64,000 nt of DNA from assembly GCF_001949145.1 (NCBI RefSeq), contig NW_019091745.1, forward strand, positions 41,005 to 105,004, written 5' to 3'. The notes beneath the pieces were generated by a model that did not search any database, was not told the origin of the DNA, and saw nothing but the letters and a program-made list of their open reading frames with translations. This stretch comes from Acanthaster planci. Taxonomy: Eukaryota; Echinodermata; Asteroidea; Valvatida; Acanthasteridae. Positions 32,554 through 44,864 of the stretch are shown piece by piece. Numbering within the stretch: the first letter of the stretch is position 1; the number at the start of each line of letters is the position of its first letter. A program made the position numbers and the translations under genes.

Positions 32554-33577
32554 TCAACTCTGCAATTGTTGATTAGATCCCAGAATAATGAACTCAGTTT
32601 TCGTAGTGTTCAACTTGAGGAAATTTTGATTCATCCGCGTTCGAATTTCGTCAATACATTTTTCCACTCTCCGAAGCACGAAATTAACTTCGGCCTGTAC
32701 AGGTTTCACCGGTACATAAATCTGAGTGTCATCTGCGTATGGGTGGTAAAGCAGATTATGACGACGAGGTGAAGTATAGATTGGGAATAATTTAGGCACA
32801 AGACATGAACCTTGGGGTAATCCATACTTAAGCACAGCATCATCGGATATGTTCTTGTTGATGCAGACTGCGTGAGATCTTTTTGTTAAATATGATTTGA
32901 ACCAGTTCAGGGCAACCCCATTAATACCAAATCTATGCTCTAGACGGTGAAGTAGAGTATAGTAATCCATAGTGTCAAACGCTGCCGGTAGATAAAGTAC
33001 GACCAGCAACACTATCCATTATCCATGGCGTTCAAAATGTCAGTCTGTACTTTGAAAAGTGTGGTTTCAGTGCTATGAAAAGCATGGTAGGCTGACTGGT
33101 ACCTCTCACAAAGGTTGAGCCGTTTCAAAAATGGAACAAGCCGTGCGAGAACTACACGCTACACGTTCTAGAGTTTTGCCGAGAGATGTCAAGTTAGACA
33201 CCGGTCTGTAGTTCTTAAATCATTGCGGTTAGTGTCTCCTTTTTTAGAAGACGACAAATTTTGGCAATTTTAAAGTTGTCCCGGAAAACCCCAGTTTCCA
33301 ACGAAATATTGACCATCTTTGTTATGCAAGATACTATCACACTGGTGCATTTCTTGAGAAACGTGGTACGGATTGGATCCAGCTGGCACGATTTAGTTAG
33401 GGCATTGCGTATAATAGTGAAAACCTCCTCCGCCGTTGCTGGAGTAAATGATAATATTAAATGGTGAAGTGCTGTTGTCGGTTCTTCATATGACCAGTCA
33501 TCAACTATGTTGAAACCAGTACGAATCGCCTCTATCTTGCCTGTGAAAAAGCAACAGAACTGATTAGCAAGAGTCAC
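32554..33577 (-). pseudogene. L2-like LINE: reverse transcriptase domain
   Basis: Frame 33577-33215 covers the RT N-terminus (SCQLDPIRTTFLKKC, then GVFRDNFKIAKICRLLKK). Frame 33012-32554 carries all three catalytic blocks: AAFDTMDYYTLLHRLEHRF (motif A Asp), GLPQGSCLVPKLF (motif B) and YHPYADDTQIYVPV (motif C YADD), then FLKLNTTKTEFIILGS. About 200 bases between the frames hold the SYRPVSNL-type region in broken phases. The YADD motif is intact; stops elsewhere prevent function. Confidence 0.93.
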
Positions 33578-33933
33578 ATCAGACGTAGCGTCTGGAAATG
33601 GTGACTCTTGACTTCGGTGAAGAAGTTTGTTTGGAAGATTCGCTTTTGATCTTTCGCATGCTCGACAAAGTAGTTACATTTGGGAATATGAATCAACGCC
33701 TTTACCCTCTGCTTCTGTTGAGTGTAGCGTTGAAGATGAGTTAAGTGAGTCCATCCCCGTTGATGTTCCAATCTCCTACACTTCCTTTTCTCCTCATAGA
33801 TTTGAGGACTACACCATGAAGAATTCAGACGAACATCAACAGACCGAGTCTTTGCTGAGGCATGTAGCTCGAGTATTCTGCGGAGCACATCTGTGTAGTG
33901 TTCAGCTAGCTTATTAACATGGTCATCAGGCAA
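33574..33933 (-). pseudogene. L2-like LINE: linker between endonuclease and RT
   Basis: A 119-residue frame: DDHVNKLAEHYTDVLRRILE, then WCSPQIYEEKRKCRRLEHQ and KALIHIPKCNYFVEHAKD. It matches the usual endonuclease-to-RT linker of L2 elements (DxLV..YN..L..ILD.HAP; W.....E.K...R..ER). No catalytic residue is expected here. Confidence 0.88.
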
Positions 33934-33999
33934 AGAGTCGAAGTCAGCGTTGGCAATGTCAGAACGGAACGAATCGAGATCGATACTTCGAAAGTTCCG

Positions 34000-34732
34000 T
34001 GCAGTGATTGTCTTAGTTGAAAGCGGTGCTGTATTCAGCGAACGTCCAGATCACTGCGCTATGGTCGCTTATCACATCAGTAACTTGCCGGAGATCAGTA
34101 AACAAAACGAGTGTATGTCCATGTTGATGTGTAGGGACATCCATGCACATGTTGCTGAAGTCCACTAGCTGACAAAAAGGACAGAAAAGATTGGGTTGAG
34201 ACATCCAGAGCAGAATCAACGTGAATATTGAAGTCGCTCTCAGCAAATGATGATCAACAAGACAGGAGAATTCCCCCATAAACACAAAGAAGGCATATCC
34301 TGTCGATTTGGGTTGTGGGCGGTACACAAATATCAAAGAGTGTGAAGTTGATCTACTGACTACATTGGCAGTCAGTGCTTTAAAAGATGCAGAACTTTGG
34401 TCAGTGTTATGGATCTAAACGATAAATCCCGACTTGTAGATATGAGCTACACCACCCCCTCGTTTAGACCCAAGTCTTGGTACATGCAGAAATGAGTACC
34501 CAGGAGGAGTTATGTTTCTTATAACATCTGTATCCTCTGTCTTGATCCTGGATTCACCGAGTCCCACAATATCAAAATTATTCTCGATCACAGATCTAGT
34601 GTTCAGAATACAGAATTTGACATCTTTGTTGTGTGAAGGTCCTGCTAGGTGTTTCAAATGTCTAGTCTTACCAGCTCTACAACCCCTTCTTGTGCGTCTT
34701 CTGGATTTAACTGATGGTAATGTACAGCACAA
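34000..34732 (-). pseudogene. L2-like LINE: APE endonuclease domain
   Basis: Starts near 34732 with a basic region and KFCILNTRSVIENNFDIVGL. The frame has lost about ten residues that normally follow NxRS. ESRIKTEDTD stands where ETW is expected (Glu kept, Trp changed). TPPGYSFLHVPRLGSKRGGG and VAHIYKSG follow. The second frame (34336-34013) has FVYRPQPKSTGYAFFVFM and THQHGHTLVLFTDLRQ, and ends in VISDHSAVIWTF, where SDH is the catalytic histidine motif. Confidence 0.9.
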
Positions 34733-34839
34733 GGAATCTTGTTGAGTTTAAGAAACTTGAAAGACAGACAGACAGTCTCCTCAAAAGGACAAACTCTATC
34801 AGCAACATATGTTCTTAGGTTGTGTAGGTCCTCAGCGAT

Positions 34840-35095
34840 GCGAAAAAGCCAAAAAGAACGCAAGAATGTATTTTCGCAAAATTTCGAAAAAGCCCAACCC
34901 CAAAAAAGAGAACAAAAAGAATGCCTTTTTCACAACTTGCGAAAAAGCCAAATATTAACGAAAACTAAAAAATCTGTTTCGGCTGGTGTTTGAAACAGCT
35001 AAACATCTTGACAAAAAGAATGCCTTTTTCGCAAAATGCGAAAAAAGGCGAAAAGAACCCCAATGTATAAGGAAAACATTGTTCCGGCTGCCAGC
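34840..35095 (+). repeat. Hairpin minisatellite, right part
   Basis: Continuation of the array after the LINE. Units sit near 34867, 34922 and 35021, with the first arm at 34840-34850. The 35021-35050 unit, GCCTTTTTCGCAAAATGCGA then AAAAAGGC, is nearly perfect. A TGTTTCGGCTGGTGTTTGAA motif at about 34977 and CGGCTGCCAGCCG at about 35085 match the tail of composite copy 4 near 30235. The array and the composite repeat thus belong to one larger repeat. Confidence 0.85.
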
Positions 35096-35099
35096 CGAA

Positions 35100-37144
35100 A
35101 AGGGTTTGTCAGCACAAAGACAGTAACATTGAATATTAAGCTTCTGCTATTAAGCATTGACGTAGTTTAATTGAAACACATTCTCAGCGCAACAAGTATG
35201 TAAGCTATGTCCTTTTTTGTAAAGATCCTTGGAGACCTCCAAGGACAAACTGTTAATTAATTGTTTAAAATATTCACTCCTGTGCCAGTAACACGATAGG
35301 GATGTAAAAATGGAATAGAATTCTCTTTGTTGTGGTTAATTTTACTGACCCCTCAAATGAATGTTGTAATCTTAACAAAATGATGGCGTTATGGGTGACC
35401 TACATTTGAGAGCCCACTGCAAGCACCCGGTTCTACTAGACCAGTGAGAAACATGGACACTGAACACGCAGATTTTACGTGCCGCGGGATAAGAATCCCA
35501 TGTACAGTACATTCAATACGATGTCCACGCAGACGGTAAAAGCGCGTGCACATGCGGTACGGTCAACATAATTATGAGGAATTGCACAACGAATTGGTGC
35601 AGTGGCTTACAAAAGTGGGGCGCCACGACTCATGCACACGAATATATTTGGAAGCGTACCTTTGTCTTCGCGTTTCATAAAAGCTCCCTTTCGTCTTTGC
35701 TCACGGGCGTTTTCTGATTTCCTACAGATCGTGGACGCGGCGTCTGACTTCTGCAAAACAAGTTGTAAATGTTCGGGAGAAACACTGTGGTTCGAAAGGT
35801 GCACTGCAGTGTTGGAGCTGTCTGTCAATCTTGACCATTTAGCCCTGGCCAGCCTGACTTTCGATGTCCAAATTCGTCTAAATTTCGCTTTGGTTAGAAA
35901 GTTTTGCAGGCTCGTCGAATCGTTCTCGCAGTCTGATCGGCATTATCTCTAAAATACCCAATCATTGAACTGAATTTTTCGAACTCGACCAAGGACGCGT
36001 TTGCGGCAGGCGACTTCTCAAATGTACTTGTAGCGGACATTGTGTATAAGATTGTGTATAAAACATGTATTAATCATTTAATATTCGCTTTTGGGTACAA
36101 TTCAATTATCCTTATAATCTTGTTGAAAATTTAATTTTTACTTCAATTTCATGTAGTTTAGAACATTGACAGTTTTTGTTGTAGATCCCTTAGCCCCAGG
36201 CCCGATCCCTAATTTCCTGCTCCACTGTCAACATTCCTTTCTGGCCTGGGTGGATGTACTATAAACAAACCCCTCTCCCCCTTCAAGGCCCCTGCATATG
36301 GTAACCATATTTGCCACAGTTTCTCCATTCTGTTGCCGGACATCGAGCTAGACACAACGCACGATTAGTTTATGTAGTTACTCTGATACTTCTGTGTTTT
36401 ATCCATCCATGTGTAATTTTCATACTATACCCAACTAAATTTGTGCTAGGCAACACCCCAAGCGTACAAAACGTCCATCTCAATTTCCGAATTCCATATC
36501 AAGTTCCGGATTCCATCTTCTAAACTCCATTTTCCAAATTCTGTTTCAACTACTTCAAATCTAGCCCATCTTGAACTACAACAGTTATTCAATAAACCAG
36601 GAAGTGTGTGTGTACAACTGGAACAAATTACTAGCATTAGTCTATAGCAACAGTCAGCTATACAACTTGATGTCACGTATATACAAATCTTCGACGTTAA
36701 TGATATACTTCTCTTGGGGCGGGGCCGTAAGTTGCCAAAACTTTACATTTTTCCCTCCCATTTATTAATCAAAACAATAACTTACGTTTAAAAACGTACG
36801 ATTCTCAATTATATCAAATAAAAACCACTTTTCACGGACCCTTTAAGTTATAAATGTTTCATTGATTAAGTCCAATTTATTCTTTTTCCTTCGCTGCTAG
36901 TGATGGCATTGTAATTCCATTTCGAAGGATCTGCTTGAGGATATATTAATAAAGACCATTACGATGCAAGAATTCATCCATGAATACATTTAACCGTATT
37001 TTGCAGAATAATTATTTATCACTGATGCATGATCTAACTGTGTCTGTGCAGATAATTAGCACTTTCGATTTCCCGGAGGCGGTTATTTAAATGCATTATG
37101 CTATGACATCACTTGTATTTCAGTCCTCCATCTCAGTGGCGTCA
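35100..37144. other. Unrecognised non-coding DNA
   Basis: The longest frame (35602-35952, 116 codons) matches nothing I know and overlaps an open frame on the other strand. A short run of degenerate repeats of a TTCCAAATTC/ATTCCATAT type lies at about 36470-36545. No RNA genes were seen. Confidence 0.45.
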
Positions 37145-37148
37145 TTAA

Positions 37149-37787
37149 CCCTTACCAAACGGCGAACTTTGGTTTTTAGTGAATTCAGTAGTGTGTGAAT
37201 AGCAACTGCCGCACGCAAACATCGAAGTTCTACATATTTTACAAGAAACAGAAAGATACAGAAGGATACTATTCATATATCAGTAAATAGTACCCCCTTC
37301 AAAAACAAAACCAACCCCAAAATTAGCCTGCAAACAGTATCATTTTTGAACCTAAAGCTTGGCCCTATTTGACACAAGCTGTCATGACTCATAGTCATAC
37401 ATTCAGTTTTGTCTGGGCAATGCCCCAAAAGCCTTGCGGCTGAGATAAAAGCCCTGTGGGTGTCTGGTTGTTGTCAATAATCCCCTACATTGATTGGATA
37501 AGGCTCAGGCATCAGGTGGCTAGGGGCCAGCCAAGCTGTAATGCTTTACACGTAATAGGAATGCCATGGTGTAGATGAAGGAAATTTGTACACAAACCAA
37601 TGAGAGTAGGCCTAGATATTTTCCCGCCAATTGTGGGACACCCAGAGACACCCAGTGACTACCCTCCTCTGAGCAAAGTTTCTTGGTCCCACATACAAAG
37701 TCATGAAGTCTGGGCCAGCTGCATGATGATGAAAAAATCATGACCTGTGCCAGTCCAGATCGACTGGTACACTCACTCATTTAAGGG
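37149..37787. mobile_element. Possible piggyBac-like MITE
   Basis: CCCTTA at 37149 and its inverse TAAGGG at 37782-37787 are flanked by TTAA on both sides (37145-37148 and 37788-37791). The CCC...GGG ends with TTAA target duplication are the piggyBac hallmark. The terminal match is only six bases and the interior (639 bp) has no transposase, so this may be coincidence. An imperfect subterminal palindrome, CCAGTCCAGATCGACTGG, lies at 37751-37768. Confidence 0.33.
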
Positions 37788-37794
37788 TTAATTA

Positions 37795-40700
37795 ATGGAA
37801 CTGAGCTGGAAAAAAGTCATTGCTTAGACCATAATTTTCAAAGTTTTTGTAATTTGATTAGGCGACAGTGTTTGGAAACTGCAAATATGACATGTTTGAC
37901 GTGGAAAAAGGTTCATGTGAATATAGGCAACTGTCCATATGGGGGAACACTCAGTCACTTTGTATCCTAATGGTGTTCTTTCAAACCAGGAAATATAGTG
38001 TAAACGAATTGAGTATGCGCGGATGTTGGTTCACGCCAGAGTTCCCCCGCTTTTGCCTTTTTAGACTCAATAATAAGTCTTTTTGTCGAGTTTTTCTGTG
38101 AACTTAAGTCGAAATTCATTAGTGCAACTCTAGTTTAAGATTAGAAACATAATGCGAATATGCCTCCAGAAGGGTCCCAGAACACATGCAGCATAGGATT
38201 TCTCATAAATACTGCATCCCTCAGAAATATGAACTGATCAGAGTGCCATCCCGGAATTCGCGAACAATTCCTATATGTTGCGTACAAAACTGAAAACGAA
38301 TTCTCCCAAGTTGTTATTTGGATGGCTTGTCACCAGCTAGTTGTAGATGAGGCAACCAATGTCCCTGCGCGAAGGTAGAAATATATTTGAAACGTGTAGG
38401 TTGAAGCAATTAATGTGCGTGCGGATTGCAACGATATTGCGCTTGAAGGATAATTTTACCAAACCAATGACCAACTTGGCACGAAGTACGATGCCTTGTA
38501 CATACAAAAAAATGTGCAGGTTACGTGCTCAATTCGGCTCTCCAATAAAAACCGAGCCTGGCGCTTGGATAGGGTTTTTAATCCCATCTTTGACCACCAA
38601 AACTAACCGTCTTTAATGTCAGAGCCGGGTTATTTAGGGTGGCAGTTAATGTATTTTGCGGTTCTGACTAATTGGAACTGACGATTAGTCTGTCCCAGTC
38701 ATTCACGCCCAGATGAATGTTCACCGAGAGGTTTGTTTTGGCGTAGTCTCTGATCGTCTGTGTAGTTCTGCATTTAAACTGGCCTTCAGTTAACTTTCCA
38801 CATTTCATTAGTCCTCAGGGGACTGCTAAACAGTTGTCTGCAAATAGTTAAATAAAACACTTGTACTTGTGTACAGGTGTTTTTCAGGTAAACTCCGAAC
38901 GAGCATTCGCGTATAAAGAAAACTTATGAAGAGCCTATGAAAACCAGGTTATCGGAATTTAATGTTTGATAGGTTTTGCATATGGTTTGAAAAAAATGAA
39001 GTAATTCGTGGTAATTATGAGATCTAGTGCTTATACGCCATTAGGGCTGTAGGATGAAATGGAAGATAGTGCTAAATCACAGACGATGAGATAGCTGATA
39101 GGCACCATAAATTAAATCGAGTCGTTTTTCCAGCTATGCCTATGGCCAATTGTTAATCATAAGGTACAAAATTTGTGCACCCCCTGATTCTGTGTGTGCA
39201 GACCCCCCTAAATCTGTAAAAATAAATTCAATACCACTGGTATGAAATCAGCACAGTTATACAGATTATAAGGTTATTTGTCCATTATTGATATCAAGAT
39301 GAATTGATTTAAAAGCATCATAATTTCTACAGTGTGAATACAGCATGCATAAAAACAAATCCTGAAAATTTTTAGCCAAACCCATGGTATGTACTCACGA
39401 GTATATATGAATATGTACTGTTACCACAGTTATGTATCACTTTTTCATGGTTATGTATCACTTTTTTGTAACAAAATCACGCCACCTTTTCTTTACTATT
39501 GTTTGTAGTTGATTGAAATTACTCAAAATTACGATTGAAAGCTTGGGCAGCAGCTCAGTCAAAGGTCTGTCCACTATTTGGGCAAATTTCTAGTCTCGGT
39601 AGGCTACTACTTCTGGGTGTTTGAACAGATTTGCTTTGGTTCGCCAATCAATAAGTTCAATGGGAGGGTACAATATCTATTTCAGACCAGCTCGCATTCT
39701 TATCCATATTTGCTAGACGTCTTAAAGGTGTGTATCACTATTTTAAATATTGTTGATATCATTATGTCATCCCTAGACAAGTGGCATTGTGTGTGACTTT
39801 GTATTGCCATTTTGACAATTGAAATGCACCGTTTATGCTTACGACAACAGATTTAAATACTACATAAAAGTACGCATGGAAAAATGCGTGGCGCATTTTA
39901 TGACTTCAGATGACTGTGACATGACATTTGTGACATTTCAGCTGCCGAATTTAAGAACTGCAATAAATAATCATACGGCTCCATCTTTTTCTCTGCAGTT
40001 TCGGCATCCCAACAGCGCATGCCCAAACTGAAGCGCATCCCGAGGTCATTTGCAACATTGATCTCCATCATAAAGACTGGATAGGACACGAGTACGCTTA
40101 CGCATGGTGAGGATTCAGAAAACGTGGACAGCTGGCGGCGAGGGGTTGCGGGTTTCTGTGTATGCGTATTTCATAACATGGAGGGATGTTGGGATATCGT
40201 ATAAATCAATCTCACACGTCATAGCTCAGAACCATTCTTTAATTTAACAGAGATTTCTAAGTGAGGGGACGAAAAGAAAGGGGGTAGGCCTATATTTGAA
40301 TTTCGATAGATATATTGCAGACACAAGTGAGCTCGTATTAGTCGTAATATCCGTTGGGCTGTTTTCTCTTCTTGATATTCCTGAAATTCAGAACTGTATG
40401 AATAAATATTTTATAATAATGAAATTGAATAAATTAACTCTGTGAATTAGTGCAGCGTTCCTACTTGAGTTAAAGAACCGAGGATTAAAAAAACTTTCCA
40501 TAAACATATTTGCAAACAATTGATAAAACTATAGAATTAGGACAGAAAGCAGAGGAATTTCATTGTGGAGTGTTGTTGCTTCCGTTATTTGTCTTTCTTA
40601 AAAGCATCGAAAAGCAAAGCTGTATGACGTAAATAACAATACGTTGAGAGCACCCTGACATGTATTACAAACGACACATTGTACCGGGTACAAAGGGTTT

Positions 40701-43700
40701 TTCTTTATACACCTCTATTTATTAAAAACAGGTCTGTAAAATAAAACACCTTTATAATTTGATGCACCTCTACAAATCTTTAAATTGTTTCTTTGCAAAC
40801 TAACTGTTTCTTAATAAATATGTGTGTTTCCAGATTTGACAATACACTGAAACAATAACAATCCCAAGAGAGTACGAACATAGCGGTATTTTACTTAAAA
40901 AGTGATATGCCACTTGAATGAGCATGGACATTAATCAGCACATAGACCAAACAAGCTAACAATCTCAAGCGTGGGCAAAATGTAGGACATTATGCATCAG
41001 CAAAATCACTTTGATTTTAGTTTATTTTTCCACTCTTGGAAGATTAAATCAAACATCTGTACTGAAGTTTGTTTCAAATGAGCGGCAATACCGATTATAA
41101 AAAAATTAATATAATAACAAATTAACCAATCTTAACTCTTGTAGGCAGTGCTCCGATAATGGCATCATGGCTTCCCAAATCATTTGTCTTTGCCGAGTGA
41201 TAAAGATAAACAAACAAAGCAAATAATGTCAGTGAAAAAACTGAGGGCATATACCTAAACAGTTTCCACTAAAAGATCCTACTAATAATGACGATGTAAG
41301 TTCCAAAATTTGACTGGGAACCGACTACAGGCTTATGCATTTTGTTTGGACAACCAGTTGTATTGTAAAAACCCAATGAATAAAATTCTGTTATATGCCA
41401 AGTATAGTACTTCTATTCAAAATCACTTTCACAATGGTCACTGTTGGTTGGCCTATTGCGATCGGTATGATTTTTGTTTTAAAAATGAAACGTATGGCTG
41501 AAAGGTAAGTCCAGCTGTGTGGTTATCGACAGTCTGGACAGAGGGCATCAAAAGGCTGTGCATTTTTCAACAATTTTCCCTTAAAAAAGAGAGAGAAGCT
41601 GGAGCAACAAACTCTTCAGCAAGACTAATTTCCCCGTGCGCAGCATACGTGACGTGCGCGCGCCGGTGTGGTGTGACAACATCATCTACTGTGAAACATG
41701 TAGGTCGCAAGTTATGGAGTTCCCTGCATTTTTCCTTGAAAAGTGCATCTAGTGTCTCAAACACAATTATAACAGTTAATTACTAATTTACCATTTCAGT
41801 AATGATTAATTTCTTTCTCACGGGGCTACAGTAGGCAAAGGCTATATGATCATGTACATTTGCCCCATTAAATATTTGTTGTGTTATTTGTAAAGAGTTA
41901 AACTGTGTTGTTGTCTTTATGGAACTTTGTTCATTCGTGTTTATTCGTAACTGGGGACCCCCACTCGACAAGCACTGCTTCTTGAAGGCCCCGTTTCTAT
42001 AGAGTAGTATTATGTGGAAAAGAGAGTTAAATGAACTTAACCATGAACTGAACAACCGTAATTCAAACTTTCAACCTTCATCGATGAAACACGTGCGTGC
42101 AATATGGAGGGCGCCGTGTCCTATCCAGTCATTTTAATGGAGATCAATGATTTGCGAGCAGCAGCACACGCGCACAGTTGTCTGCCCAATCCACGAAGCC
42201 ATGAACAACGATTCACGCGCGCGCTTTGTTCCCGAAAGACCTTGCGTTTTTGAAACACCAAGCTGGCTCATTTGCGTAAAGCCATTTTGTTGGGTTCATC
42301 TCATTTTTCAAATGACGTACTGCTCGGGCGCGGAGGCTAAATCCCACATGCGAAAAATGTCATTTCTTATCGCTGTGATCTTGAATGAGTGGGAAGATGC
42401 AACGTCCTTTTATTTCTACCTTAGGCTCTCTCCACAGTGACGCCCTATCTGTCTGCCTGGATGTCTGCCCTGCACTCCTTGTTTTTGGTTGGGCAATCGA
42501 TAGAATTCATTTGCGCCTGGATTTGGCGTCGGCTTTGTTTGATTTACCTGATATTGGCTCTTGATGGTAAACGGGGAGCTCTCTAGGCATTTGTGATTGC
42601 GCGTCTTATCAGCGCAATCCTTTCTTTGAAGCACAGTTGCATTTTCATTTTGGCGAGATTCCGCATGATAACCGTTTACCCAAGGCTACACAAATTAGGT
42701 TAAAAAGAGTTTAAGTACAGACTTGTGTGTTATTCTGAGACGGGACCGTTTGAAATTAGATAACAGTTCTTTTCCTCGAAAACTACATATATACTTCTTT
42801 TTTGTGTGAAAAAGTGTAAAAGAAACCATTTTGCCACTAACGCTAGCGACGTGGGATTTAATGGAGCCGGTCGTTCTTTTGCCACAAATATTTCTATAGC
42901 TGAACAGGGTATTCGTGGGAATGGGCACTTTTTATTCTGTGCATAATCACGGAAATCCTGTATCATTTTGGCGAAATAAATCACATACCCAATCTTTAAT
43001 TAGGGTAACAATACGGGCGTTTCACAAAAGTGCGCCTCCAAGAGGCTGCAACTCGTTGGCCAGTCACAATGCGCGAAATCTGTCGACCCAATGTACGATT
43101 GTAAATGGTCGCTATTGTGAATCACCTGTGTTGTTCACCAGTTTATTGGGCCTAAGTAATGAAGGAACGCCCAAACGAATATACAGTGTATCCGAAAAAT
43201 GATGCCAGCAAACAATGCCATTTTAAACATTTCATGTCAAGTAGCTATTTTATAACTCAAAAGCCTTTTAGGGCACACCTGGCTTAATGATGCTTGTTAT
43301 TTCGTCTTAATTGCCTTGGGGTACAGGTATATGCCCTACTAAACACATCCACTCCAATTAAAAAGGAGGTGTTTTCTCAACATCAGTACCTTATCCAGCG
43401 GGAGATGGAACAGCGGGGCAATTTTTCCTCCTGGAGATATGTTGCCAGTTTTTACATTTTCTGCAACGTGTTTATGTGCATATCGCTGTCAGCGTTTCCC
43501 TTCAAAGAAACTTGGTGAGCAGCCCGTCGCGTTTTGTTATTTTTAGTAGGTCTAGTCATCAGACTAAGAAATTCCACAAACTCAATTTTGATGCTTAAAT
43601 TTGCTGGTAAATACCTCTGGATTGCCAAAGGTTGAAATAAAAAGCATCATCAGTCTATCATCTTCATTTAAAACATACAAGTTATAAACACTGCCAGTTG

Positions 43701-43865
43701 ACATATTGCTTTTAAAGTGAACAGTATGTGCTTGCACCATTTTTGGGATACACTGTAATATTGATCTTCATTTTACCGTAAGCCAACTGTTTTCGCCCAC
43801 TTCGGTGACGGGGATTCAAATCTGCGCACACCTGTGCAGCCAGGCAATCTTTTTCTTAGTCACCA
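37795..43865. other. Unrecognised 6 kb of non-coding DNA
   Basis: A+T-rich, with short random frames only. A two-unit tandem of GTTATGTATCACTTTTT lies at about 39427-39466. No terminal repeats, RNA gene or recognised exon was seen. Confidence 0.5.
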
Positions 43866-43867
43866 AG

Positions 43868-44062
43868 CAGATTTGTGGTCGATTTGACCTGTTCACTGGT
43901 GTCTTTGCCCGAGTCAAACACTATTATCTTGTTTGTCCCTGCAAAGTCGCCCCGTAGACTTGCACCTGCTGCCCACCGGCGATCCATACTGGTTCCCCGC
44001 GGGCAGTTTCAAACAAGGCCAGTTCGTTTCCCCACGGAATCGATGATGAGAATGGTTCCCTA
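43868..44062 (-). other. Possible host exon (unassigned)
   Basis: On the minus strand a good splice-acceptor context (GAATATATTTTAG) precedes a G+C-richer stretch. One frame is open for about 46 codons (WGNELALFETARGEPVWIAG), with coding-like third positions. A second frame further on reads GTNKIIVFDSGKDTSEQ up to a possible donor at CAG|GTCAAA. A third frame begins GTILIIDSVGKR. The pieces have a beta-propeller-like flavour but lie in different frames, so either there are two exons, a decayed exon, or chance. Confidence 0.2.
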
Positions 44063-44222
44063 AAATATATTCTGTTTTTCTTAAATCAATGTGGGAACAA
44101 ACTATTTGAAAGATACATAGTGTAGCCAAACCACAAAGATGCTCAGTTTTTGTCATAGGGTCATTTTATGGTGACTACTATCTTCCTGCATACTTTCCGA
44201 GGCATTTTACGTGGTAGGTGTT

Positions 44223-44862
44223 TGAAGGGTTACAGAAATAGAAACATTTAGTTCGCGTGAAGTATTTAATAATAATAATAAATACGTAACGAGTTAAAAT
44301 ATCATTAATTTAATATTTACCCCATTAATTGTGACTGCAAATTGAATGAAAAGATCCTACATCTCCCCGTCAACTGAAAATCCCCTTTTAGCCCTTCGCG
44401 CTCTCAGGCTGATTGCATGACGTCATCGCCAGAGCATGCACTTACAGTGTACATGTACATAGCGCACACTACATGCACTATCACATTTAATAGATCACGT
44501 TGTGTTTGATGAAGCTTAGCCAACAGGGCAAACAGTGTTCCAGTTCAAGAAATAGGCGGCAGGACTGTGTCTTCTACTTTGCTACCTTGAAGTGAGACAC
44601 TGTTTGCCTTTGGGCCAGGCTATTGAGTGCGATACTCCATGTGGTGAGCGTTATGCTTGTTCTGGCGATGACGTCATCCAATCAGCCTGGGAGCTCAAAC
44701 GGCCAAAAGGGGATTTTAGTGGGCGGGGAAACACAGGAAATTTTTATTCGTTTTGCAGTCACAATTAATGGGGTTAATTAATTAACATTAAATTTATGAT
44801 TTTTGAAATGGTTACGTATTTTGAAATACTTCACGCAAGCTAAATGTTTCTGTAACCCTTCA
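44223..44862. mobile_element. 640-bp fold-back (long-TIR) element
   Basis: The outer 209 bases (44223-44431) and the last 200 (44663-44862) are imperfect reverse complements along their full length. The ends are TGAAGGGTTACAGAAA and TTTCTGTAACCCTTCA. Shared inner landmarks are CCATTAATTGTGACTGCAAA, AAAATCCCCTTTT, CAGGCTGATTG and ATGACGTCATCGCCA. A further inner inverted pair, GGCAAACAGTGT and ACACTGTTTGCC, lies at about 44527-44600, so the whole element is a quasi-palindrome. No transposase frame and no clear target-site duplication were seen. It is probably a non-autonomous DNA transposon. Confidence 0.85.
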
Positions 44863-44864
44863 AT

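Larger units (their letters stand above)
31824..34839 (-). mobile_element. L2/CR1-like LINE inserted in the hairpin minisatellite
   Basis: A 3.0 kb minus-strand LINE with endonuclease, RT and a conserved C-terminal region. Its short 3' tail reads AGCGCCATGAGCGCTGTTAC and GTGCTCTATAAATG and ends in ATTATTAT, typical of L2-like 3' ends. The 11-bp GCGAAAAAGCC flanks it at 31813-31823 and 34840-34850 as a target-site duplicate made of array sequence. Stops and frameshifts make it inactive. The 5' end lacks any ORF1-like frame and may be truncated. Confidence 0.9.

Noticed and set aside
35602-35952. 116-codon plus-strand frame
   Set aside because: Unrecognised and overlapped by an open frame on the other strand.
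43180-43202. ACAGTGTATCCGAAAA, resembling a mariner/Tc1 end
   Set aside because: No inverted partner or transposase nearby.
43798-43862. tRNA-like minus-strand segment with a GATTTGAATCC box and pairing ends
   Set aside because: No acceptable A box or anticodon arm; the pairing ends are short and could be chance.
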